From CAZNVB01 sp964651495 (GTDB lineage Bacteria; Acidobacteriota; Aminicenantia; Aminicenantales; UBA8522), in NCBI GenBank assembly GCA_964651495.1, contig CAZYWP010000027.1, positions 1 through 27,922 on the forward strand: DNA of 27,922 nt, read 5' to 3'. The translations under genes and the position numbers were made by a program. The stretch's first letter is position 1; every line of letters starts with the position of its first letter. The notes under the pieces are model-generated. The model saw only the letters and a list, made by a program, of their open reading frames with translations. It was not told where the DNA came from and did not search any database. Positions 15,246-22,737 of this stretch are shown one piece after another.

Positions 15246-15859
15246 GTGGCCCTCCGCCGTCGCGATCTCTGTTCGATAAAAAACGCCCCCGCGATGAGGA
15301 CGCCCAGGGTGAGGAAAGCGCCCGGGGGGAGGAGCATGATGACCCACGGCTCGAACCAGGCGCCGAGAACCCTTTGGCCGAGCAGCGTCCCGCTCCCCAG
15401 GAGCTCTCGGATCGCGCTGAGGATGAGGAGAGAGAGGGTGTAGCCCAGGCTCATGCCCAGGGCGTCAATGAGCGACCGCCCGACCGAATTTTTGGACGCG
15501 AAGGCCTCGGCCCGGCCGAGAATGATGCAGTTGACAACGATCAGGGGGACATAAGGTCCCAGGGCTTTGGAGAGAGGGGGGAAATAAGCGGCCATGAAAC
15601 GGTCGGCGATGGTGACGAAGGTGGCGATGATGACGATGTAGGATGCGATCCGCACCTGATTGGGAATGATCCGGCGGACGAGCGAGACCAGAAGGGAGCT
15701 CGAGACGAGGACAAAGGCGACGGCCAGCCCCATGGCCAGCCCGTTGATGATGGCGTTAGTAACGGCCAGGGTCGAGCACATTCCCAGGAGCTGACGCGAG
15801 ACAGGGTTCTCGGCCCACAGTCCTTTCAGGAATTGCTGTCCGAGGCTCTTATTTGGCAT
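15242..15859 (-). CDS. rnfE: Rnf electron transport complex subunit E
   Basis: A 205-residue integral membrane subunit homologous to NqrD and to RnfA. It starts at ATG 15859, overlapping the end of rnfG by 11 bases, and ends in the start of rnfA. Typical segments are FLKGLWAENPVSRQLLGMC, the VTNAIINGLAMG helix, PNQVRIASYIVIIATFVT and the PLIVVNCIILGRAEAFASKN loop. The cysteines of LLGMC and VVNCIILGRAEAF are the counterparts of those in RnfA. About six membrane helices are visible. Confidence 0.97.
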   Translation of the reverse strand: MPNKSLGQQFLKGLWAENPVSRQLLGMCSTLAVTNAIINGLAMGLAVAFVLVSSSLLVSLVRRIIPNQVRIASYIVIIATFVTIADRFMAAYFPPLSKALGPYVPLIVVNCIILGRAEAFASKNSVGRSLIDALGMSLGYTLSLLILSAIRELLGSGTLLGQRVLGAWFEPWVIMLLPPGAFLTLGVLIAGAFFIEQRSRRRRAT

Positions 15860-16451
15860 GGCTGCCCCCGACTTCGAGTTTTCCCTCGCTCCGCAGCTTC
15901 TTGAGTTTTTCCAGGGAAATGGTCACTCCGCTGAGGACCGCCTCCGAAGAGATGGTGGCCCCGGTGATGGTGTTGACCTCGGCCGGGCCGAGCTCTTCCT
16001 TTCCCACCGGCGGCTTGCGCAGCGCTAAAGGAAGGTTCATGTCTTTTCCTTCCCAGAACTGGAGGAACGTCTTCTCGTCCGTGATCTTGGCGCCCAGGCC
16101 GGGCGTCTCCTTCTGCTCGAGGATGTAGAGGCGGCGGATCCTCTTCAGATCGGCGTCGGCGCCGACGAGGAAGAGGATGTTGTCCTGGAATCCGCCTGCT
16201 ACGGACTCGACGGCCCAGCCGAGCAAGTTTCCGCTCTCGTCCGTTCCGGCGTAGACCGAGAAACCGCGCTCCTCATAGACCTTCCGGCTTGAGCGCGCGC
16301 CGGGAATGACCAGGCTGATCGCCGCTTCGATTTCCTTCTGTTTGTTGAAGGCGATTCTCTCGCGGGTCAGGATATTGACCCCGGCCAGGAAGGCGGCCGA
16401 CAGAAGACCGACGGCGGTGAGGACGACGACCATGCGAACCGGAAGTTTCAC
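15849..16451 (-). CDS. rnfG: Rnf electron transport complex subunit G (covalent FMN protein)
   Basis: A 200-residue subunit with one N-terminal membrane helix (about 7-27) and an extracytoplasmic FMN-binding domain. The start is GTG 16451, overlapping the rnfD stop as GTGA; the long upstream frame extension is a shadow of rnfD. The family motif ETPGLGAKI is at 115-123. The flavinylation site reads NTITGAT at 160-166, so Thr166 is the expected FMN attachment residue. The acidic residue usual at the first position (Dxx[ST]GAT) is Asn160. The ApbE gene at the end of the operon encodes the enzyme expected to load it. Confidence 0.95.
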   Translation of the reverse strand: MKLPVRMVVVLTAVGLLSAAFLAGVNILTRERIAFNKQKEIEAAISLVIPGARSSRKVYEERGFSVYAGTDESGNLLGWAVESVAGGFQDNILFLVGADADLKRIRRLYILEQKETPGLGAKITDEKTFLQFWEGKDMNLPLALRKPPVGKEELGPAEVNTITGATISSEAVLSGVTISLEKLKKLRSEGKLEVGGSHAK

Positions 16452-17425
16452 GGCCTTCGCTTCCTCTCCCCGAGGATCCTCGGCCGCAGCAGTGTCTCGA
16501 GAAGCGGGACAAACGTATTCATGAACAGAATGGCATACATAATGCCTTCGGGATATCCGCCGAACAGCCGGATCAGTCCCGAGACCAAGCCGATCCCCAG
16601 GGCATAGGTCCATTTGGCTGACGGTGTCAAGGGCGAGGTGACGTAATCTGTCGCCATGAACAGGGCCCCGAGGAGGAGTCCGCCGGAAAGCACATGGAAG
16701 AGGGGCGAAGCATAGCGGTCCGGCGCGGCCAGCCAGAAGACTCCGGTGAAGAGCGAAATAGAGATAACGACACCCGTGGGAATCCGCCAATCGATCGTTT
16801 TGCGATTGAGGAGATAGAGTCCCCCGATGAGAAGGGCAAGCGCTGATGTTCCGCCGAGAGTGCCCCCGATGTTGCCAAGAAATAGGTCTTTGAGGGAGAC
16901 CAGCGTCCCGCGCAGCACGGCGTCATGAAACCTGAGGTCGGCCAGGGGGGTGGCGAATGTCGCCGTATCCACCGCGAGCGTCGAGGGCGGAATCCAGGTC
17001 GTCATGGCCGCGGGGAAGGCGGCCGCCAGGAACGCCCGTCCGACCAGGGCGGGGTTGAAAATATTATGGCCGAGGCCGCCGAACACCTGCTTCCCGATTC
17101 CGATAGCGATGACGGCGCCGATAACGGCCATCTCCAGCGGCAGCGTCGGCGGGAGACACATGGCCAGGAGGATTGCGGTGATGACGGCCGACCCGTCAAG
17201 GAGGGATTGAAAAGGCTTTTTCCGGGCCCAGAAAAAGGCCGCCTCGGTGGCCAGGCAGGCCGCGGTGGTGACGAAGTAGAGCAAGACGGCGCGCAGCCGG
17301 AAAAAGTAGAGCGAGGCCAGGACGGCCGGAGCCAGGGCGATGAGGACCCGGTACATGATACGGCGGACGGTGTCCCTGTCGTGCCAGTGCGGCGAGGATT
17401 CGATGATCAAGCCCGGGGATGTCAT
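16448..17425 (-). CDS. rnfD: Rnf electron transport complex subunit D (covalent FMN protein)
   Basis: A 325-residue polytopic membrane subunit, homologous to NqrB, thought to form the ion channel with covalent FMN. ATG 17425 lies in the rnfC stop (ATGA overlap). Visible family segments are the LIIESSPHWHDRDTVRRIMY start, KPFQSLLDGSAVITA, GIGKQVFGGLGHNIFNPALVGR, GGTSALALLIGGLYLL, and ATDYVTSPLTPSAKW near the C-terminal helices. The FMN site, normally [ST]GATPL, reads TFATPL at 156-161: Thr159 is present but Phe157 replaces the small residue. Confidence 0.96.
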   Translation of the reverse strand: MTSPGLIIESSPHWHDRDTVRRIMYRVLIALAPAVLASLYFFRLRAVLLYFVTTAACLATEAAFFWARKKPFQSLLDGSAVITAILLAMCLPPTLPLEMAVIGAVIAIGIGKQVFGGLGHNIFNPALVGRAFLAAAFPAAMTTWIPPSTLAVDTATFATPLADLRFHDAVLRGTLVSLKDLFLGNIGGTLGGTSALALLIGGLYLLNRKTIDWRIPTGVVISISLFTGVFWLAAPDRYASPLFHVLSGGLLLGALFMATDYVTSPLTPSAKWTYALGIGLVSGLIRLFGGYPEGIMYAILFMNTFVPLLETLLRPRILGERKRRP

Positions 17426-18741
17426 GCGGCGCTCTTTCCACTCTTCAGGGCGGCAATCCTGTTCTTCCCGAGGCGGATCCAGGAGAGGAGAGGAATCCGG
17501 GACGGGCAGACATACTGGCAGCAGCCGCACTCGATGCAGTCCATCGTTCCCCATTTTTCCGCCGCCTCGGACATGGCGAACTGGGCCAGCCTGGCCAGGC
17601 GCGTCGGCACGAGGCCCATTGGACAGTGATCCACACAGCGGGCGCAGCGGATGCAGGCGAGCTCGGCTTCCGGCGTTCCTGCGTCGAAGGCCAGGATGCC
17701 GGTGGTGCTCTTAATAACGGGAGATTCGAGGGTGGACTGGGCGAGCCCCATCATCGGCCCTCCGTAAGCAACGAGGTCGGCTCCTTCCCTCAGACCCCCG
17801 CAGAATTCGATGACCTGCCGAACGGGTGTCCCGATCCGAACGAGCAGGTTCTTGGGGTCGGCAATTCCCGGGCCCCCGCAGGTCAGGACGCGTTCATAGA
17901 GTGGTTTCCCCTCGCTCACCGCCTCCCACACGGCCTTGGCCGTGGCCACGTTCTGGACGACGACGCCGACTTCGAAGGGCAGCCCGCCCCGCGGCACCTC
18001 GCGCCGGAGCAGGGCCTGGATCAGCATTTTCTCCGCGCCCTGCGGATATCTTGTCCGGAGGAGCCCGAAATCAATGGGCAGGCCGTCGAGGCAGCGACGC
18101 AGGGACTCGAGCACATCGGCCTTATTGTCCTCGAGGCCGACGATGATTCTCCCGGCTCCCGTCGCCAGCCGAAGAACCTCGGCGCCCTTGAGGATCTCCG
18201 CTGGCGACTCGAGCATGAGCCGGTGGTCGCCGGTCTGGATTGGCTCGCACTCGCATCCGTTGATGATGAGGGTGTCGATGGGTTTTCCCGGCGGCGGAGC
18301 GAGCTTTACCGCGGTGGGAAAGGAGGCGCCGCCCATGCCGACGACCCCGGCTTCCCTGACCTTTTGGATGATCGCCTCGGGAGTTAGAGCGAAGGGGTCG
18401 GCCGGCTTTTCCGGCTCTCCTGCCGGCGTGTCCTGCCCGTCATTCTGGATGGTCGCCGTCAGAACGGCGGCGCCCGAAGGAAAAGGATGAGAATCCAGGG
18501 TCAGGACTTTTCCCGAGACGGGGGAATGGACGGTGGCGGAGAAAGCGCCGGCGGCCTCTCCGATTTTCTGGCCGAGCGAGACCGTATCACCGGTCTTGAC
18601 CAAAGGCACGGCGGGCTTACCGAAATGCTGGAGAAAGGGAACATGGGCCTTTTCCGGCGGAGGGAGGCGCTCGACCGGCTTTCCGGCCGTCACTTTCCAC
18701 TCCGGCGGGTGAATGCCCCGCCGAAACGTCTTTCGCTTCAT
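17422..18741 (-). CDS. rnfC: Rnf electron transport complex subunit C (NADH-binding Fe-S subunit)
   Basis: A 439-residue peripheral subunit that exchanges electrons with NAD(H), and the first gene of the operon. ATG 18741 follows a GGAAGGAG ribosome site with close spacing. The N-terminal HPPEWK and barrel-sandwich region (about 40-110, with HSPVSGKV) precedes a Nuo51-like FMN/NADH domain with GVVGMGGASFPTAVKL and INGCECEP. Two intact [4Fe-4S] motifs end the protein: Cys363, 366, 369, 373 and Cys402, 405, 408, 412. The gene order C-D-G-E-A-B is the clostridial arrangement, unlike the A-B-C-D-G-E order of enterobacteria. Confidence 0.97.
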   Translation of the reverse strand: MKRKTFRRGIHPPEWKVTAGKPVERLPPPEKAHVPFLQHFGKPAVPLVKTGDTVSLGQKIGEAAGAFSATVHSPVSGKVLTLDSHPFPSGAAVLTATIQNDGQDTPAGEPEKPADPFALTPEAIIQKVREAGVVGMGGASFPTAVKLAPPPGKPIDTLIINGCECEPIQTGDHRLMLESPAEILKGAEVLRLATGAGRIIVGLEDNKADVLESLRRCLDGLPIDFGLLRTRYPQGAEKMLIQALLRREVPRGGLPFEVGVVVQNVATAKAVWEAVSEGKPLYERVLTCGGPGIADPKNLLVRIGTPVRQVIEFCGGLREGADLVAYGGPMMGLAQSTLESPVIKSTTGILAFDAGTPEAELACIRCARCVDHCPMGLVPTRLARLAQFAMSEAAEKWGTMDCIECGCCQYVCPSRIPLLSWIRLGKNRIAALKSGKSAA

Positions 18742-18798
18742 CAGCTCCTTCCGGTCCGGGGTCCTTTTTCTCCTACTTTTCCTATATATTTTATGGGT

Positions 18799-18827
18799 TT
18801 AATAGCAGATTGAGACGCGGCTGTCAA
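18799..18827 (-). promoter_or_regulatory. Sigma-70-type promoter of the rnf operon
   Basis: On the minus strand, TTGACA (18822-18827), a 17-base spacer and TATTAA (18799-18804) precede rnfC, with a predicted leader of roughly 50 bases. It is the only promoter I see for the nine-gene run down to apbE. Confidence 0.65.
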
Positions 18828-18858
18828 TTTTCCCCGCCGAATCGGCCGCAGGGTCCGG

Positions 18859-18887
18859 TTGACATTCCCGGCTGGCCTCAATACAAT
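18859..18887 (+). promoter_or_regulatory. Sigma-70-type promoter of the PQQ-like lipoprotein gene
   Basis: TTGACA (18859-18864), a 17-base spacer and TACAAT (18882-18887, five of six consensus bases) lie about 55 bases upstream of ATG 18942. The -35 box is 31 bases from the -35 box of the divergent rnf promoter, so a single regulator bound between them could affect both. Confidence 0.68.
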
Positions 18888-18941
18888 TCGCTTCTCCAGC
18901 AAGCAGGCTTGTTTAGCCCCTATTCAGGAGTGAGAGACAAG

Positions 18942-20450
18942 ATGTCGGCGAAGCGTTCTGCGGGGAGGGGCTTCTTTATCAGGTCTTACCCATCGTTCTG
19001 GTTGACAGCGGCGATTGCCGTTCTTTGCTTCTCTGGGTGCGGCCAAAAACAAGAGAAGAAGGAGCCGGAGAAGATCACATATACTCTGACAGTGACCCGC
19101 GGCCCAGGCGTGGACGGGTCCCCGAATTCGGGGACCTACACGCATAGCCCCGGGATGTCGGCCAATTATGGGTATCGCGCGCTGGAGGATTATTATGATC
19201 TCACCGTGACGGTGGACGGCTCAGCGGTCGCAGCAGAGGGCTCGGTGACCATGAATGCCAATCACCTCCTCGTGGCCACCTGTCTCCAGCGTGTCTTATG
19301 GAAGTGTGCGTTTGACCAGCCAGCCTATCATTCCTGCCCGGCTGTCGGCGATGACGGCACGATTTACGTCGGCTCGGGGATGTCGGCATTCTATCCGGGC
19401 ACATTATACGCAATCGGTGCAGACGGTGTCCTGAAATGGTCATATCAGGGCGAAAGCTGCCTTTATTCCCCTGTGATCGGTAAAGATGGAACCATCTTTG
19501 TGCAAGACTTCCACAACATCGTCTATGCCCTTTTGCCCGACGGGACGCTCAAATGGACCTATCGCGATTACGGTTTCTTTTACCCGACTAACGTGGGGCA
19601 GCGAAACCCGGCTATCGGGGCCGACGGCACGGTTTACATCGCCGCGGACGGGCTCTATGCCGTCAACCCGTCAACCGGACAGCGCCTCTGGCATTTCGTC
19701 CATCCCGTCTATCCGGCCAGGCATTGTTATGCCTCTCCCGTCATCGGCCAGGACGGCACCATCTATGTCGTCATCGAGGACACGCTTTTCGCCGTCAAGC
19801 CCAGCGGCAGCCGGCGATGGTCTTTTACCGTTGATCATGATTGGGAGATGTCATTCACTTCCCCCGCCATCGACCAGAACGGCGTCATCTATATCGGCTA
19901 TGAGGGCAAGTTGGATGGCACCGACTATTCCCGTGTCTACGCTGTAAATCCCAATGGCACTCAAAGGTGGAAATATCCCGTCGACGACGGGCGGTATGTC
20001 CGCGCATCGCCGGCCGTGGGTCCTGACGGCCGCATCTATGTGGCCACCAAATCCAACACGGAGAATTTCCCGGCCAAGCTGATCGCCCTCTCGCCGGACG
20101 GTCAAAAAGTCTGGGATTATGTCGTGGAGCGCGTCCACGTCACTCCCGATGACATCTACTCATCCCCGGCCATCGGGGCCGACGGCCTGATCTATTTCGG
20201 GGCCGAAACCGGCTATGTTTACGCCCTGAACCCGGACGGCACGCTGAACTGGAAATTCCAGCTCCAGCACGGGATCAACTGGTCGTCCCCGGCGATTGTC
20301 AGCGACGGCACCCTGTACCTCGGAACCTGGGGAGGGCCCAACAACCAGGGATGTCTTTATGCCATTAAAACGACGAGTCAAGGATATGCGTCGACTCCCT
20401 GGCCGCGCTTTCGCCACGACAACAAAAATACCGGCCGATTCGGGTGGTGA
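18942..20450 (+). CDS. PQQ-like beta-propeller lipoprotein
   Basis: A 502-residue protein. The frame is open from 18810, but ATG 18942 lies downstream of a good promoter, has a GGAG/GAGAG purine tract before it, and begins a lipoprotein signal ending FSGC (Cys33). A short N-terminal domain (about 48-118) starts TYTLTVTRGPGVDG and resembles bacterial repeat domains of InlB_B or related beta type; this is a tentative match. From about residue 125 there are seven to eight propeller repeats of the form SPAIGADGTIY-x-G...YALNPDGTLKW, as in PQQ_2/BamB-like propellers. No PQQ ligand set or dehydrogenase motif is visible, so it is probably a binding or structural protein on the outer surface. Codon and base use are like the neighbours. 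Confidence 0.85.
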   Translation: MSAKRSAGRGFFIRSYPSFWLTAAIAVLCFSGCGQKQEKKEPEKITYTLTVTRGPGVDGSPNSGTYTHSPGMSANYGYRALEDYYDLTVTVDGSAVAAEGSVTMNANHLLVATCLQRVLWKCAFDQPAYHSCPAVGDDGTIYVGSGMSAFYPGTLYAIGADGVLKWSYQGESCLYSPVIGKDGTIFVQDFHNIVYALLPDGTLKWTYRDYGFFYPTNVGQRNPAIGADGTVYIAADGLYAVNPSTGQRLWHFVHPVYPARHCYASPVIGQDGTIYVVIEDTLFAVKPSGSRRWSFTVDHDWEMSFTSPAIDQNGVIYIGYEGKLDGTDYSRVYAVNPNGTQRWKYPVDDGRYVRASPAVGPDGRIYVATKSNTENFPAKLIALSPDGQKVWDYVVERVHVTPDDIYSSPAIGADGLIYFGAETGYVYALNPDGTLNWKFQLQHGINWSSPAIVSDGTLYLGTWGGPNNQGCLYAIKTTSQGYASTPWPRFRHDNKNTGRFGW

Positions 20451-20481
20451 GATGGGATTTCCTTATTGTGACTTAATGAGC

Positions 20482-20886
20482 TTAGAGCAGCCAATTCTCA
20501 ACCCGAAGCCCGGGAATTCCGCTGTAGTGTCGGACCTTGCCCGTCACCAGAGTCAGGTTGTGAGCGAGGGCGATGGAGGCGATCTGGAGGTCGGGCTCGA
20601 ACCTGGTGAGCCCGCGTCTCTCGAGGTCGGCTTTAATCTGGCCGAAGATCCGGGCGCTTGCCCGGTCGAAGGGGAGGATGGTCAACCGGGGGAAGATCTC
20701 GTCCTCGTAGCAGCGCAGGAGGTCTTTCCGGCCTTCCTTCCTGAGAACGCCGAAGTAGATTTCGGCCACATTCACCGCGCTCGTGAATTGGGCCGCCCTC
20801 GGCGTCGCCTTGAGCCTGGCCATCAATGTCGCCGCCCGCCGCTTCTTTAGGACATGGCTGAGGATGTCCGTGTCGAAGAGGTACAT
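20482..20886 (-). CDS. VapC-like PIN-domain toxin
   Basis: A 134-residue PIN-domain ribonuclease toxin. ATG 20886 shares one base with the antitoxin stop (TGATG), so the pair is translationally coupled. Hallmarks are MYLFDTDILSHVL with Asp5, SAVNVAEIYFGV with the second acidic residue, FEPDLQIASIALAHNLTLVT with the third, and the C-terminal PGLRVENW. The final active-site segment, usually TRNTRDF-like, reads TGKVRHY here, so one of the expected acidic residues is not obvious. VapC toxins usually cleave tRNA or rRNA. The target is unknown, and the weakened site leaves activity open. Confidence 0.9.
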   Translation of the reverse strand: MYLFDTDILSHVLKKRRAATLMARLKATPRAAQFTSAVNVAEIYFGVLRKEGRKDLLRCYEDEIFPRLTILPFDRASARIFGQIKADLERRGLTRFEPDLQIASIALAHNLTLVTGKVRHYSGIPGLRVENWLL

Positions 20887-21161
20887 CAGATACGGGCCTT
20901 CCGTGCCCGTGATTTTGCCCTGGCCTCGTAGATCTCCTCGATCATTCGATCGATCTCGCCGTCGAAATCCCTGCGGGGGCCGGCGGCGTCGGCCAGGCCC
21001 CCGGCCGCTCCAGCCTGCTGACGCTCCCATTCATCGTAGGGCATGAGGGCGGCGACGGGTTTCCCGTGCTTGGTGATCACGATGTGTTCCTTCCTTTGAA
21101 TGAGCCGCTCGACGAGCTCGGAAAATCTCGCCTTGGCCCGGGTCAGGGGGATTGTTTCCAT
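20886..21161 (-). CDS. Phd/YefM family antitoxin
   Basis: A 91-residue antitoxin. The frame is open from 21209, but ATG 21161 has AGGAGAGG eight bases upstream and begins the family N-terminus METIPLTRAKARFSELVERL. The DNA-binding half continues with HIVITKHGKPVAALMPYDEWE. The C-terminal half (about 53-91) is Ala/Arg/Asp-rich, includes an IDRMIEEIYEARAK helix, and is the likely toxin-neutralising segment. Family members bind their own promoter, and repeats that could be the operator lie just upstream. Confidence 0.9.
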   Translation of the reverse strand: METIPLTRAKARFSELVERLIQRKEHIVITKHGKPVAALMPYDEWERQQAGAAGGLADAAGPRRDFDGEIDRMIEEIYEARAKSRARKARI

Positions 21162-21178
21162 GAATTCGACCTCTCCTG

Positions 21179-21209
21179 ATAATATGGTCAATTTGACTAG
21201 TTTTGTCAA
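21179..21209 (-). promoter_or_regulatory. Candidate toxin-antitoxin promoter with overlapping operator repeats
   Basis: On the minus strand TTGACA (21204-21209) and TATTAT (21179-21184) are separated by 19 bases, slightly long. Between and over them are three copies of GTCAA/TTGAC in alternating orientation on the plus strand: GTCAA 21187-21191, TTGAC 21193-21197 and GTCAA 21205-21209. The first two form the near-perfect palindrome GTCAATTTGAC. This fits autoregulation by the Phd-type antitoxin. Confidence 0.5.
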
Positions 21210-21287
21210 GAGATCTCGTTCCGGGGACTCTTCTTCTATTCAATTTTAGTGACCCAAAACCAATTGCCGAAGTCCTCATTCGTGCCT

Positions 21288-21311
21288 TGACATGATAGCC
21301 TCTAAATGTCA
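21288..21311. repeat. Inverted repeat TGACAT-N12-ATGTCA
   Basis: Perfect 6-base arms lie at 21288-21293 and 21306-21311 with a 12-base centre, in the 286-base gap between the toxin-antitoxin genes and the DUF362 gene. The rest of that gap (21210-21447) shows no gene. The repeat could be a regulator site for either side, or chance. Confidence 0.25.
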
Positions 21312-21447
21312 TTTCGATGATCCCTCTGATTGCCCGTGGGTTGCGGCAGAAATGCTCAGGTTGCCCATTCTGGCTGGATGGATTCAGCTGGAGGGCGCTT
21401 TATTCTCCTCCTGATCTGTGACAATATAATCATATGGAGGCAAAGCC

Positions 21448-22692
21448 ATGAGCACAACAAGAAGAGAATTCCTGAGGCAGTCGGCGGCCATCGCCGCCGG
21501 CGCGGCCGTGCTGGGAGGCAAGGGCTGGTCCGGTTTCAGCCCTGAACCCGCCGCCATGAGCCGGGTCGTCTCCGTCGCCGCACAGGACATGCTCGTCGAG
21601 GGGAAGTACAACCCGGATGTCGTAAAGCGGGCTTTTGCCGCGGGGATGAAAGAACTGACCGGGCAGAAGACAGGCGCCGACGCCTGGTCATCGCTTTTCT
21701 CCCCCGATGACGTCGTTGGAATTAAGATCAACTGCATCGGCGCTCCGAAGATCTCCTCTTCCTTGGAGTCTATTTATGCCGCGGTCGAAGGCCTGAAGAG
21801 CGCCGGGGTCAAGGAGAACAACATCATCATCTGGGACCGGGTCGACCGCGAATTCGCCAGGACGGGCCTGGCGATCAATAAAAGCTCCGCCGGCGTCCGC
21901 GTCATGGGCGTCTCGGCCGTCTCGGAAGCGGTCGTGCCCTGGGTGGAGGGATACGACCGCAACGTCTATGTGTCTTTTGAGGACGGCACTCTCAAGAAAT
22001 TCCGCGAGCTCATCGGACGCGGTTTCACCAAGGACGGCTCCCACCGCGAGATTTTTAACTCGGTGACCTGGCTGTGGACCCTGGTCCGCCAGGGGAATGA
22101 AAAAGCAAAAAAGTATGAGCCGGAAATCAGAAGGCTCTACACCGATTACAGCGACCGGGAGGGCATCAAGAGGATCGCCGAAGAGGTCGCCGACCAGTTC
22201 AGCGACGTGACCATCGAGGACGAGGAGAAATCGTTCTTCGCCGATATCGTGACCAGGGAGATCACCAAGCTCGTCAACATCGCCGTCCTCAAGCACAACG
22301 AGGACAGCGGCGTGACCTGGGCGACGAAGAACATCGGTCTGGGCGTGACTACCAACAAAGTCCGCTTCCACATCGACTACTGCGCCCGGGCCATCTCCGA
22401 AATCCTGGCCGTCCCCTGTCTCAAGAACAAAATGGTCCTCCATATCGGCGAGGCGGCCAAAATCTCGACCGTCAGCGTGGCTGGCGCGCGTCTCGCCTAC
22501 GACAACCGGATCTTCTTCAGCCGGGACCCGGTGGCCATGGACCGGGTCGGGCTCGATATTCTCGAGGAGAAAAGGCAGGACCAGGGCCTGGAATCCGTCC
22601 GCTCCATCTCCACCCACGTGGCCGCCTGCGCCCGCCGCGGCCTTGGCTCCGACGACCTTGCGCGGATCGATCTTCGTGCCCTGTCAATTTAA
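21448..22692 (+). CDS. Tat-exported DUF362 family protein
   Basis: A 414-residue protein. GGAGG seven bases before ATG 21448 fixes the start. The N-terminus STTRREFLRQSAAIAAGAAV is a classic twin-arginine signal, so the protein folds in the cytoplasm, possibly with a cofactor, before export. The mature part matches DUF362: DDVVGIKINCIGAPK near residue 90, a VDREFARTG segment, the ITKLVNIAVLKHNEDSGVT core and the DPVAMDRVGLDIL C-terminal motif. Many DUF362 proteins carry a ferredoxin-like CxxCxxC. None is present here and the few cysteines are scattered. The function of the family is unknown. It heads a plus-strand run of unrelated genes. Confidence 0.85.
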   Translation: MSTTRREFLRQSAAIAAGAAVLGGKGWSGFSPEPAAMSRVVSVAAQDMLVEGKYNPDVVKRAFAAGMKELTGQKTGADAWSSLFSPDDVVGIKINCIGAPKISSSLESIYAAVEGLKSAGVKENNIIIWDRVDREFARTGLAINKSSAGVRVMGVSAVSEAVVPWVEGYDRNVYVSFEDGTLKKFRELIGRGFTKDGSHREIFNSVTWLWTLVRQGNEKAKKYEPEIRRLYTDYSDREGIKRIAEEVADQFSDVTIEDEEKSFFADIVTREITKLVNIAVLKHNEDSGVTWATKNIGLGVTTNKVRFHIDYCARAISEILAVPCLKNKMVLHIGEAAKISTVSVAGARLAYDNRIFFSRDPVAMDRVGLDILEEKRQDQGLESVRSISTHVAACARRGLGSDDLARIDLRALSI

Positions 22693-22701
22693 TTTCCGTT
22701 G

Positions 22702-22710
22702 TGCTATGAT
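22702..22710 (+). promoter_or_regulatory. Candidate extended -10 promoter for the small charged protein
   Basis: TGCTATGAT at 22702-22710 is an extended -10 element (TGn-TATGAT), 27 bases upstream of the GTG start. No good -35 box is present at 16-18 bases. Confidence 0.35.
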
Positions 22711-22737
22711 GGGGCAAAACCACGATCAGGAGGAACC

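Noticed and set aside
21425..21430. Perfect TATAAT upstream of the DUF362 gene
   Set aside because: No usable -35 box is at the right distance, and the transcript would start at the ribosome site, leaving almost no leader.
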